DNA of 64,000 nucleotides from CBDDEH01 sp965226865. GTDB taxonomy: Bacteria; Chloroflexota; Dehalococcoidia; Lucifugimonadales; JAGWBF01. Each line of letters begins with the position of its first letter. Position 1 is the stretch's first letter. Below, piece after piece: positions 50,394-59,099 of the stretch. Position numbers and translations under genes: made by a program. Below the pieces are notes generated by a model that ran no database searches, was not told the origin of the DNA, and saw nothing but the letters and a program-made list of their open reading frames with translations. The stretch is from the NCBI GenBank assembly GCA_965226865.1, contig CBDDEH010000004.1, positions 434,001-498,000 on the forward strand, in the 5' to 3' direction.

Positions 50394-51239
50394 ATGACAA
50401 AGCGGCTGTTTATAGGAACGATAGGACTGGGACTCATGGCCCTGTTGCTGGCCGCAGCGGCCTGCGGTGGCTCATCTGATGCCGACGCCTCGACGGTTCC
50501 GTCCGGTGGGTCTGACGTGACATCCAACATTAATAGCCAACCAGGCGACGTGCAGAGAAACGAGGCTCTGGGGGCTTCGACGATTCAATTCAGTCCCAAC
50601 CAGCAGGTTGGAATATCGGTATCCGCCCAAGGAGAGGTAACGGCGGCTCCCGATCTGGCGACCTTGAACCTGGGCGTGGAGTCCAGAGCGACCACCGTGG
50701 CGGAGGCGCGCTCGGCTGCAGCCGAAGCCATGGACGCAGTAGTAAATGTGCTGAGAGCCCGCGGAATTGAAGAAAAGGACATCCAGACCCGGTTCTTCAA
50801 CATATCGCCTGACTTCCGTTGGAACGATGTCAAGAGGGAGCAGGAGCTTGTCGGGTTTATAGTGACCAACCAGGTCGTTGCCAAAATTAGGAACCTGGAA
50901 TCAGCCGGGATAGTCATCGACGAGGTGGCAAATGCCGCAGGCGATCTGATTCGGATTTCCGGATTGAGCTTCGGCCTCGAGGACACCACGGCCCTCGAGG
51001 CCCAGGCACGGGAGCAGGCCATGAACTCCCTCCTTGCCAAGGCCCAGCAGTACGCTGATCTGGCTGACGTAACCGTCGGCAGGCCCGTATCGCTGAGCGA
51101 GTCCAGCGGGTTTGCGCCTACTGTAAGGGCCTTCGCTGATCAGGCTTTTGCGGAAGCGGCGACCGCAGCACCCACTTCGATCAGCCCAGGTGAGCTAACG
51201 GTAACTATATCGGTTCAGGGCGTTTCCGCCATCGAGTAA
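50394..51239 (+). CDS. SIMPL (DUF541) domain lipoprotein
   Basis: About 281 residues from the ATG at 50394, which has AAGGAGG just upstream; an ATG at 50337 would add a basic lead. The signal ends in AAAC (lipobox-like, LLAAAACGG), so a lipoprotein outside the membrane. The SIMPL domain starts at GISVSAQGEVTAAPDLATLN and includes VVNVLRARGIEEKDIQTRFF and LEAQAREQAMNSLLAKAQQY. The third gene of the sigma operon; its role is unknown. Confidence 0.87.
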   Translation: MTKRLFIGTIGLGLMALLLAAAACGGSSDADASTVPSGGSDVTSNINSQPGDVQRNEALGASTIQFSPNQQVGISVSAQGEVTAAPDLATLNLGVESRATTVAEARSAAAEAMDAVVNVLRARGIEEKDIQTRFFNISPDFRWNDVKREQELVGFIVTNQVVAKIRNLESAGIVIDEVANAAGDLIRISGLSFGLEDTTALEAQAREQAMNSLLAKAQQYADLADVTVGRPVSLSESSGFAPTVRAFADQAFAEAATAAPTSISPGELTVTISVQGVSAIE

Positions 51240-51264
51240 CAACCCTGGTTCTCCAGGGTCGGAA

Positions 51265-51300
51265 GCAGGGAGCAAGGCCATCGATGGCCTTGCTCCCTGC
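51265..51300. terminator. Perfect 36-base palindrome, likely bidirectional terminator
   Basis: Two exactly complementary 18-base arms with no spacer (51265-51282 and 51283-51300; core GGCCATCGATGGCC). It stands between the convergent SIMPL and NHL genes, ending 11 bases before the NHL stop. A smaller hairpin (CCCTGG/CCAGGG) is at about 51244-51258. Confidence 0.8.
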
Positions 51301-51310
51301 TTGATTCTGT

Positions 51311-52234
51311 CTAATTCTTTCTGGTGAACTTCTTTAAGCTCTTGAAGTATTTGGGCGGGTCCATGTGCCGGCCTCTGACGGTGTAGGGCACTTCAGCCAC
51401 GTAGATATCACCCCTCGAGTCCACCGCAATCCCATGCGGCGCGATAAACTGGCCCGGGCCATCTCCCTCTTCAAGCGCGCCAAAACGGTAAACCAACGAG
51501 CCGTTGAGGTCATATATGCTCACCCTGTGCCCCAGGCCTGGAGCGTCGTCGATTCCTATATCGAGGATCGAGTTTAGCTCGGCTATATAGAGGTGGCCGT
51601 TCCAGAGGACTATCCCATCAGGCCGGTGGATATTGTTCCACATGGCGATGAACTCGCCTTCGGGGTCGAAAATCTGGATTCTGTGACACTCTCTATCCGC
51701 GATATACACGCGGCAATTGTCGTCGATGGCGATATTGTGAGGGCAGATGAATTGACCTGGGTCTATACTAGGACTGCCCCACGAGAATTTGTACTCACCC
51801 TGAGCGGAATAGACGTGGATCCGCGAGTTGCCATATCCATCGGAGACATATACGTCACCGGTTCCTGGCATGGTCGCCGCGAATGTGGGGCGGTTGAATG
51901 GGCGGCCACTCCACTTGGGCGCCGGCTGGTTACGCAGCCCTATCTCCATTAGCTTCTCGCCTTGAGGACTGAACTTCTGTATCAAATGGGAGGCATCGTC
52001 GGCGGTCAGTATCGAACCGTCGTGTGTTATGTAAATGCCGTGAGACCTTTCGCTAAAGAGGCCCTCGCCGAAGGAGCGAAGGAAGTTCCCGTCTCGATCG
52101 AACACGATGACAGGATGTTCCCCACGAGTGAGCACATAAACGTTGTCGCGGGAATCGACGGCTACTCCCGGACAGTCGACGAAAGACCATCCTTCCGGAA
52201 GCCTTCCCCAATCGGCGATGGGCTCATAGATCAT
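51311..52234 (-). CDS. NHL-repeat beta-propeller protein
   Basis: A 307-residue six-bladed propeller. Repeated units of the type G-V-A-V-D-S-R-D-N-V-Y-V recur (GVAVDSRDNVYVLTRGEHPV, GIYITHDGSILTADDASHLI, NIAIDDNCRVYIADRECHRI, GIAVDSRGDIYVAEVP), each followed by I-x-x-F/Y-x-x-x-G. No signal peptide is seen. NHL proteins include binding modules and peptidylglycine lyases; a specific role cannot be given. Confidence 0.88.
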   Translation of the reverse strand: MIYEPIADWGRLPEGWSFVDCPGVAVDSRDNVYVLTRGEHPVIVFDRDGNFLRSFGEGLFSERSHGIYITHDGSILTADDASHLIQKFSPQGEKLMEIGLRNQPAPKWSGRPFNRPTFAATMPGTGDVYVSDGYGNSRIHVYSAQGEYKFSWGSPSIDPGQFICPHNIAIDDNCRVYIADRECHRIQIFDPEGEFIAMWNNIHRPDGIVLWNGHLYIAELNSILDIGIDDAPGLGHRVSIYDLNGSLVYRFGALEEGDGPGQFIAPHGIAVDSRGDIYVAEVPYTVRGRHMDPPKYFKSLKKFTRKN

Positions 52235-52343
52235 GGGATCACAGCTTTACAAACAATCGTGCCATGGTCGCGGGCCTTAGTTTAACAGCCGTTGGGACTC
52301 TACGCATTAAACTCGTGTACTCGACTGGGGAGTTCGTGACGAA

Positions 52344-52372
52344 TTGCGGAAGTATTTAGAGGTTGTTAGAAT
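52344..52372 (+). promoter_or_regulatory. Predicted rib operon promoter
   Basis: TTGCGG at 52344-52349, 17 bases, TAGAAT at 52367-52372. The leader of about 65 bases is too short for an FMN riboswitch and has no recognisable FMN-aptamer sequence. Confidence 0.5.
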
Positions 52373-52445
52373 TACCCGTACTATCGTAACTACGCGATCC
52401 GCCGCACCTGTGTGTCCCGGAGGAGGTAGTCCGGACCTGGATTAC

Positions 52446-53567
52446 ATGAAACAAGCCCTTGCCCTGGCCTACCGGGCCCTGGGCACAACCAGTCCCAACC
52501 CGGCCGTTGGCGCCGTGATTGTGAGGGATGGCGAGGTGGTCGGTGAGGGCTTTACTCTGCCCCAGGGACAGGCCCACGCTGAGGTAGCCGCACTTCTACA
52601 AGCTGGCGAAAGAGCATCCGGAGCTGCCATCTATGTAACACTCGAACCTTGCTGCGTCCACGGCCGCACCCCTCCATGCACTCAAGCTATCATTTCGGCT
52701 GGTATTGCAGAGGCTTACGTAGCTGTGAAAGACCCGAACCCAAATGTCATGGGTAGGGGATTGGCTGAGCTGGAAGCGGCCGGGGTACGCGTCCATCTTG
52801 GCGAGGACGAAGAGACCTCGAAAACGCTGTATGAGGGGTTTGCCAAGCACATTCGGACCCGCCTTCCCTTCGTCACGGCGAAGTTTGCTATGAGCTTGGA
52901 CGGGAAGATCGCGACACACGCCGGGGACTCCAGGTGGATAACCGGTGAGGAGGCGAGGAGGCGTGCTCATACTATTCGCAAAGCCAGCGACGCAATCCTA
53001 GTTGGGTTGCACACAGTGCTGAAAGACGATCCCCTCCTTACAGCCAGGGACGATGGTGGAGACCCTCTGCCTCATCAGCCCTCAAGAGTGGTCTTCGATA
53101 GCGACGCTCGCACTCCGGTGGAAGCCAAGCTGCTGCTGGAACCGGGGCAGACTATAGTCGCTACGGCGGAAATAGCCGCGGCTTCGACTGCTGCCGATAA
53201 AGAGAAATCCGAAAGAATCGACAGGCTGCAAAAAGCCGGCGTAGAAGTCGTGCAACTTCAATCATCGCTTGACGGGAAGGTTGACCCAAAGCTGGTCATG
53301 GAATTGCTCGGAGCCAGAGGGGTGGTTAACGTATTGGCCGAAGGGGGAGGCACGCTATTAGGGTCTCTGTTCGATGCTGGTCTGGTTGACAAGGTTGTGG
53401 CGTTCATAGCACCGGTCATCATAGGTGGCGATGCGTCCCCGTCGCCCGTTGAAGGAACGGGAAGTGCGGCGATGTCCCAGGTGATGAGGCTAACCGGGGT
53501 TAAGATAGAGACAGTTGGGGATGATATATTGGTGTTGGGCTATCCACCTCAAAAGAGCGAAGGTTGA
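52446..53567 (+). CDS. ribD: Bifunctional riboflavin deaminase/reductase RibD
   Basis: About 373 residues. The deaminase half has HAEVAALLQAGE and TLEPCCVHGRTPPCTQAII, the zinc-binding His/Cys set; the reductase half starts near 145 (FVTAKFAMSLDGKIATHAGD, WITGEEARRRAHTIR) and ends with VVNVLAEGGGTLLGSLFDAG. I chose the ATG at 52446 (MKQALALAYRALGTTSPNPA); a GGAGGAGGT stands 16 bases before it. The frame is open further up. It makes the pyrimidine precursor of riboflavin. Confidence 0.95.
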   Translation: MKQALALAYRALGTTSPNPAVGAVIVRDGEVVGEGFTLPQGQAHAEVAALLQAGERASGAAIYVTLEPCCVHGRTPPCTQAIISAGIAEAYVAVKDPNPNVMGRGLAELEAAGVRVHLGEDEETSKTLYEGFAKHIRTRLPFVTAKFAMSLDGKIATHAGDSRWITGEEARRRAHTIRKASDAILVGLHTVLKDDPLLTARDDGGDPLPHQPSRVVFDSDARTPVEAKLLLEPGQTIVATAEIAAASTAADKEKSERIDRLQKAGVEVVQLQSSLDGKVDPKLVMELLGARGVVNVLAEGGGTLLGSLFDAGLVDKVVAFIAPVIIGGDASPSPVEGTGSAAMSQVMRLTGVKIETVGDDILVLGYPPQKSEG

Positions 53568-53568
53568 G

Positions 53569-54168
53569 ATGTTTACGGGAATAGTTGAGGAAGTAGCCAG
53601 GGTAAAGAGTATCGATGGTCCACCTATGTCGGGAGGCACCGGGAAGCTGGTTATCACGGCAAGCAAAGTGTTCGACGGGGTGAAACCAGGCGACAGCATC
53701 TCCCTGAACGGCGCTTGTTTAACAGTTGTCCATCTAGTCGATGGTGAATTTAGTGTTGACCTGTCCCCCGAGACACTGAAGCGCACCAACGTGGGGGTGT
53801 TGAGCCCTGGAGATGGCGTCAATCTGGAGCGAGCTATTATAGCCGGCGATAGGCTTGGTGGTCATATTGTCCAGGGGCACGTTGATGGCACCGCGGTGGT
53901 AACATCCATTGAGTCGAACAGAGACTCTTCCGTGATGGTGTTTCGGGCTCCCAAAAAGCTGATGCCTTACATAGTTGAGAAGGGATTCGTCGCGATCGAC
54001 GGTATAAGTCTGACGGTAACAAAGAGGTCAGCTTTATCCTTCGGAGTGTCCGTGATACCATATACCTTGAAACATACGATTCTCAACGAAAGGCGAATAG
54101 GGGACAGGTCTAACGTGGAGGTCGATATTCTCGCAAAATACGTAGAAAACCTCTTAAAACCGAAATGA
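53569..54168 (+). CDS. ribE: Riboflavin synthase alpha chain
   Basis: A 199-residue protein with two lumazine-binding domains: MFTGIVEEVARVKSI at the start with SLNGACLTV, and the second copy from AIIAGDRLGGHIVQGHVDG with AIDGISLTVT. It dismutates two lumazines to riboflavin. The start is one base after the ribD stop. ribH (lumazine synthase) is not found downstream, so it must lie elsewhere. Confidence 0.95.
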   Translation: MFTGIVEEVARVKSIDGPPMSGGTGKLVITASKVFDGVKPGDSISLNGACLTVVHLVDGEFSVDLSPETLKRTNVGVLSPGDGVNLERAIIAGDRLGGHIVQGHVDGTAVVTSIESNRDSSVMVFRAPKKLMPYIVEKGFVAIDGISLTVTKRSALSFGVSVIPYTLKHTILNERRIGDRSNVEVDILAKYVENLLKPK

Positions 54169-54200
54169 GATGGCCTGCTTCAGATATCGGAGAGTAGTTA

Positions 54201-55409
54201 ATGCCACGAGTAACCGTTGAAGAGGCCATAGAAGACCTCAAGCAGGGCAAATTCCTAATAATCTCAGACGACGAGAGGCGGGAAAACGAGGGAGACCTCG
54301 TAATGCCTGCGGAGAAGGTAACCCCTGACGCTGTAAATTTCATGATCAAACACGCCAGGGGTCTTTTGTGTATGCCGGTCATGGGGCAGCGTCTCGACGA
54401 GCTTAATATGCCTCTGATGCTCGACGGGCAGTCCAATACCAAGCACGGTACCGCTTTTACTGTATCGGTTGACTACGCAAAAGGTACGACAACAGGCATC
54501 TCTTCTTTTGATCGCGCGGCTACTATCAAGGCGATAATCGACCCCGACTCGACAGACCGGGACTTTGTCAGGCCCGGCCACCTATTCCCCCTACGCTATA
54601 GAGACGGCGGTGTCCTGGCGCGGCCGGGGCACACCGAAGCTATGGTGGATCTAACTCTGATGGCGGGTATGTATCCGGCGGGTGTGGTGTGTGAGATCAT
54701 CAATCTCGATGGGTCCATGGCCCGCATGCCGGCTTTGGAAAGGTTCTCCAAGAAACATGGAATAAATATTCTTGGGATCAGCCAGGTAATCGCTCATCGG
54801 AGGCGCAACGAACGGTTAGTAGAGAAAGTTGCCGAAGCGAAGTTGCCGACTTCTCACGGGGAATTCAAGATATGCGGGTACAAGAGCCCCGTCGATCCTG
54901 GAGAGCATATAGCCCTAGTTATGGGGGAGTGGAAACCCGATGAGCCCGTCCTGGTACGGTTGCACAGCGAGTGCAAGACCGGGGATGTTTTCCAAAGTAT
55001 CCGTTGTGATTGCGGGCCCCAAATCAGCCGTACAATGGATATGATCGCCAAAGAAGGCAAGGGAGTGCTGGTCTATCTTCAGCAAGAAGGTAGAGGGATC
55101 GGCCTTCATAACAAAATCAAGACATATGCCCTACAGGATGATGGGATGGACACCATCGAAGCTAACGAGGTTCTGGGCTTCGACTCTGACTCGCGTCATT
55201 ACTGGATAGGAGCTCAAATCTTACGCGATCTTGGAGCGAACAAAGTCCGTCTGATGACAAACAATCCCAGAAAAATGGTTGGCCTGTCGGGCTACGATTT
55301 GGAATTGGTTGAGCGAGTGCCTCTAGAGATCGCTGGAAGCGCCGATAACAAGGAATATCTTCGGACGAAACGTGCCAAGATGGGCCATATCCTATCGGAA
55401 TTGGCTTAG
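54201..55409 (+). CDS. ribBA: DHBP synthase/GTP cyclohydrolase II, RibBA
   Basis: A 402-residue fusion. The first half is 3,4-dihydroxy-2-butanone 4-phosphate synthase (ISDDERRENEGDLVMPAEKV, RPGHTEAMVDL). The second is GTP cyclohydrolase II with the zinc Cys set (HSECKTGDVFQSIRCDCG) and QQEGRGIGLHNKIKTYALQD. Both starting branches of riboflavin are thus made from one protein. It ends the rib operon and overlaps the convergent prfB by 4 bases. Confidence 0.96.
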   Translation: MPRVTVEEAIEDLKQGKFLIISDDERRENEGDLVMPAEKVTPDAVNFMIKHARGLLCMPVMGQRLDELNMPLMLDGQSNTKHGTAFTVSVDYAKGTTTGISSFDRAATIKAIIDPDSTDRDFVRPGHLFPLRYRDGGVLARPGHTEAMVDLTLMAGMYPAGVVCEIINLDGSMARMPALERFSKKHGINILGISQVIAHRRRNERLVEKVAEAKLPTSHGEFKICGYKSPVDPGEHIALVMGEWKPDEPVLVRLHSECKTGDVFQSIRCDCGPQISRTMDMIAKEGKGVLVYLQQEGRGIGLHNKIKTYALQDDGMDTIEANEVLGFDSDSRHYWIGAQILRDLGANKVRLMTNNPRKMVGLSGYDLELVERVPLEIAGSADNKEYLRTKRAKMGHILSELA

Positions 55410-56510
55410 TTGTCTTTACCAACCGTGGATGCCAGGTAGGCGTTTAGGAAATCGTCCAGATCCCCATCCAGTACCTTGTCCGGGTCCGACGTCTGAAATT
55501 CCGTTCGGTGGTCCTTAACCATCTTGTAGGGATGTAGGACGTAGCTACGTATCTGATTACCCCACTCGGCTGAGACTCGCTCGCCCTTGAGTTTGGCCGT
55601 CTCCTTGGCCCTTTCAGCCTCCTGTCGTTCAAGTAGGCGGGCCATCAGGATTTTCATAGCGAATTCCCTGTTCTGGTGCTGGGACCGTTCATTCTGACAC
55701 GTAACTACTATGCCGCTTGCGGGATGAGTGATGCGTACCGCTGACGTCACTTTCTGGACGTTCTGTCCGCCAGGACCACTGGCCTTGAAGAAGTCGGTTT
55801 GGATGTCCTCCGGCTTCACAACGATTTGCGGGTCCTCGTCGGCGGTCGGGATGACTTCTACGAGAGCAAAAGAGGTGTGTCTCGCATGGTCGGCGTCAAA
55901 CGGAGACAGGCGTACGAGACGGTGGACCCCTCTTTCCGCCTTGAGATAGCCATAGACATGGCGTCCCGCAACCTCGACGGTAGCGCTCTTGATACCTGCC
56001 TCTTCACCGGGTGATAGATCAAGGAGCTGGGTTTTGTGGCCGCTTTTTTCAGCCCATCGAAGGTACATCCTCAGCAGCATCTCCGCCCAATCTTGGGACT
56101 CCGTTCCGCCGGCACCTGCGTAGATGGACATAATCGCTGAGCGATCGTCATGAGGTCCCGAAAGAGTGAGCTGAAGCTCTTCTCGTGCTAACATACCGGA
56201 TATCTCGTCGGTCTCTTGTCTCAACTGCGGCTCGAGGGACGAATCTCCATCGGCGATCGCCAGTTCGGTCAATTCCAAGAGAGACTTGGCTCTTGATGCC
56301 AAGTCCCTCCACAGAGCAGCCCGTTCCTTCAAGCGTGAGAGGTGTTGCATCTTCTTTTGGGCCTCTTGCGGGTCGTTCCAAAAGGAGGGTTCCGCCGCCT
56401 CAAGCTCTAGGCTGGCCGCCGCTTTTTCATCGCCTGGGACGTCAAAGACGGTCCAGGATGTCTACGATCTTTCGATACATCTCTGTGAGTTGAAGTTTGA
56501 TGTCTTGCAT
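55406..56510 (-). CDS. prfB: Peptide chain release factor 2, with programmed +1 frameshift
   Basis: RF2 for UAA and UGA. The first 22 codons start at the ATG at 56510 (MQDIKLQLTEMYRK) behind AAGGA and end at CTT TGA C (56447-56441). Slipping +1 on CTT T joins DRL to DVPGDEKAAA and the rest, 367 residues in all. The RF2 tripeptide SPF (RLSPFDADH) and GGQ (SGPGGQNVQK) are present. The in-frame UGA lets RF2 control its own synthesis. The main part alone, 55406-56350, would lack the N-terminal helix. It starts 12 bases after the corrected nfi stop. Confidence 0.95.
56441..56447 (-). other. Programmed frameshift site CTTTGAC of prfB
   Basis: Minus strand CTT at 56447-56445 then TGA at 56444-56442 then C. 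This is the classic RF2 slip sequence. The stimulatory Shine-Dalgarno-like element usual just upstream is weak here (CTGGACCGT). Confidence 0.92.
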
Positions 56511-56522
56511 TTATAAGTCCTT

Positions 56523-57223
56523 TCAGGCTGTAAAAAGGCTTTTTTGTAGGTTAACCTTGAGATGTCCGCCGGCGGCTTGATGCGCGAGTCGCGTTGGTTC
56601 GGGTAGGCGTCTTCCCCTGCAGGTGTCGAGCGCCCATTTGGCCGCCGGCGGCAGGTCGATCTTGTGACCCACGTTACATAGACTGGGGTGGCTCCCAGGC
56701 GGGTCCTGAGGGCGACTCCGATCACTTCGCCTTTATCGACTAGTTCAGCTTGTGACCCAGCTTCTTCGCCAAGGGGCCCGTGCTTGCCGGTCAGTATAGA
56801 TTTGCCACATGCGATAGTAGGCGTGTCAGTAAGCAAGCCTATATGGCAGGCGATGCCAAACCTCCTGGGATGTGCCACGCCATGGCCATCAACGAATATC
56901 AGATCGGGCGTCAGGTCCAGCATTTCGAAGGCGTCGGCGAGTACAGGGGTTTCGCGAAAGGATAGGAGGCCTGGTATGTAGGGGATTCCTGGGTCTCCCT
57001 GGGCTGTACGGATTTCTTCTACGTCAAGCTGTGGGAAACTGAGGCCAACCGCCGCCGCTTGGACCTTGCCATGATCATCCGCGCCGGAGATGTCCACACC
57101 GGCAATATGCTTAACGTCGTTGGTGACAGCGCTGATAAAGGATACCTTCGGAGCGAGGCTGCGTTGTAGCGCCTTGGCCTCGTCGATACTGACATTCCAT
57201 GGATGGAGTGTTCGTAACTTCAT
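56523..57223 (-). CDS. nfi: Endonuclease V, frameshifted near the C-terminus
   Basis: A deoxyinosine-specific repair nuclease. It shows GVDISGADDHGKVQAAAVGL (first catalytic Asp), PYIPGLLSFRETPVL, LIFVDGHGVAHPRRFGIACH and GKSILTGKHGPLG. As read the frame turns wrong after PVYVT (about 56672) and runs to 56462, into prfB. Adding one base there restores VGHKIDLPPAAKWALDTCRG and RRLPEPTRLAHQAAGG, ending at 56523. The lost part holds the conserved His of VGHK, needed in the family, so the gene is inactive if the shift is real. Confidence 0.88.
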
Positions 57224-57229
57224 CAGCCC

Positions 57230-57238
57230 ATTATATCA
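57230..57238 (-). promoter_or_regulatory. Extended -10 promoter of nfi, leaderless
   Basis: Minus strand TGA followed by TATAAT (TATAAT at 57235-57230), 6 bases before the nfi ATG at 57223. The -35 region (CTTACT at 57258-57253) is weak, as is usual with an extended -10. Confidence 0.6.
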
Positions 57239-57290
57239 ACAACCCACCTGAGAGTAAGGCTAGTGAGTGGTCGACACAGGGTCTTTTGAT

Positions 57291-57367
57291 TGTCATTGCG
57301 AAGGGCAAAGCCTTGAAGCAATCTCCCGGGAGGAAGAAGAGATTGCTTCACTCCGCTCACAATGACA
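57291..57367. repeat. REP/MITE-type hairpin repeat
   Basis: About 77 bases with inverted ends (TGTCATTG at 57291 and CAATGACA ending 57367) and a core pair GAAGCAATCTC (57315-57325) and GAGATTGCTTC (57339-57349). This CATTGCGA...GAAGCAATC...GATTGCTTC...CAATGACA form is a repeat that I know from many bacterial genomes, including Dehalococcoidia. It lies between the nfi promoter and the 3' end of the lipoprotein gene. Confidence 0.85.
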
Positions 57368-57398
57368 GTAAGGGAGAACTGAAAACCCTGGTGGTGGA

Positions 57399-59007
57399 CT
57401 ATTGGGCCACGAAGGTTTCTGCCACGTCGTTGGCCATAACGGTGTACTCGTCACCAGGCTCGAAGTCGGATCCCAGTGGAATATTGGTCTCGACCATGCC
57501 ATAGATCTGCGTGCAGACCAAGTCAGGGTCTGTCGGCACCGAGTTGATCACCTGGACGTTGATGCTGTTGATTTCATCCAGGCGTTCTAGGTAATAGTTA
57601 TCGAACTCCACGCACCCATTGGGAAGTCCCGACACTACAACCAGGAAGTATTGAGGTGGACCAGATTCGGCTACGTTGATTTTGACGCTTTCGATTGGCG
57701 CCAAGGCAAAGCCTGGTGCGCAACACCTGAAGCTGGCTTGTTGGTCGCTTGCTTTCGCCTGCCCGGTGGCTGAACGATTGTCTTTGACATCGACCAGCTT
57801 GGCCGACCAGGGACAATATCTCGCGACGTTATTAACAAACTCATCAACGTTGTCCTCCACATGGGAAGGTCTACCGTCGCAGACTTCGACGGTAAGCTCG
57901 GCCATCTCGATATCCTCTGGGTCGAGGTGCCAGTTCCAAGGTGAGTTATGATCGGCCGCTCCCGGGCCAAGGAGTATCTTCCCGTTGGGGATATTTGCGT
58001 TGCTGGTTCCGTCCTGGAGATTCAAGATCTGCTGAATGGCATCGGGACTCGTCACCCACACGTTGAAAAACTCTCCCGATACATCGAAGGTCGCCAGCAA
58101 CCCGCCCTTCAGTGTGGCCGACGTTGTTTCCCTTACCAGCAGAGTTGCGACATAATCGGGTTCAACGTCTGCCCCGGTTGTGCCTGGATAAGGGTCCAGA
58201 GCCAGGAACGATACCGTATATTCGTCTACTGTGGCATCGGGCGAACCCTCTCGTTCAGGTACGAGAGTAAGAATAACCCGCCTCAACTCGATTCCATAGA
58301 CTGTCAACGCTACGAGGATCTTTGCCTCTCCCGCTCGGACGCAAACCACGTTGGCGGGGCAGCGCGAGTCCTCAACAACCTCGACGAAAGTGACCTCCAG
58401 ACCTGTGAGATCTACCTGTGCTGTATCACCTGTGGTGAATTCTCGCCCTATTTTGACAATGTCGCCAACATCCAACTGGAATGGGTCATTCAGTATTGCC
58501 GTCGCTGCGCTAGGGATATCTGGTGAGTCATTGCCGCCCTGAACTTCGAACTCTTTGATTACCCCATTGACGTCCACGACGTGAGTCGTGTTCGGTTCGA
58601 ATTCGCTGCCCAACGCGATATTTGTTTCGACGGTTCTGTAATTGTCAGTGCAAGCTATATTGGGGTCGGTTGGTTCCAGATTCCAGACGGTTACTCTGAT
58701 GCTCGTGCCGTCGCGCTCCAGTTCATACCTGCTGAACTCTGCACAACCGTTCGGCAGCCCTGACAGCACATTTAGGAAAACCTGTGGGGGGGGGGGACGA
58801 CTCGGCTATGTTGATCTCCAGGTTGTCGATAGGGGCCAATACCTCCGTCATATCGCCTTTTGTGCCATCGTCTACAGGAGTTGTTGGAGAGGGAAGCGGA
58901 GTTGGCGTTGAGGTAGACGTGGGTGTGGAGTCCGCACCACATGCTATCGCCGCTAGTGTCAGAAGACCTATTGCGACTGATATGGTAAGACCCGTCGTAA
59001 GTCTCAT
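57399..59007 (-). CDS. Large lipoprotein with duplicated domain, interrupted at a C11 tract
   Basis: The lipoprotein start is the ATG at 59007: MRLTTGLTISVAIGLLTLAA ending in a lipobox IAC, then a Thr/Pro/Ser linker. The frame is lost at 11 consecutive C (58786-58796). With 10 C it reads on as 535 residues: domain copy 1 (LEINIAESSPPP, LSGLPNGCAEF, VETNIALGSEFE), a middle domain with EDSRCPANVVCVRAGEAKI, then copy 2 (VKINVAESGPPQ, VSGLPNGCVEF, VETNIPLGSDFE). Function unknown; the downstream part alone has no signal peptide. Probably an outside-facing protein switched on and off by slippage. Confidence 0.85.
58786..58796 (-). repeat. C11 homopolymer (G11 on the plus strand)
   Basis: Eleven C in the coding strand of the lipoprotein gene, within the ESSPPP codons. 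Lengths of 10 or 13 keep the gene in frame; 11 as found puts it out of frame with a stop after about 20 residues. Confidence 0.95.
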
Positions 59008-59099
59008 TAGGCGCCCCCCAACTCGGTTTCGTTGATCCAATTGGTATGGCGGATGGGAATGGGCTTTTGTTCCCAGCAAATGGGGACTCTGCCGAAGCG

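Noticed and set aside
52235..52445. Possible FMN riboswitch before ribD
   Set aside because: None of the conserved FMN-aptamer sequence blocks is seen, and the leader after the likely start site is only about 65 bases.
57948..58526. A 192-codon plus-strand frame opposite the large lipoprotein
   Set aside because: The minus frame shows a duplicated domain and conserved Cys pattern; the plus frame shows none.
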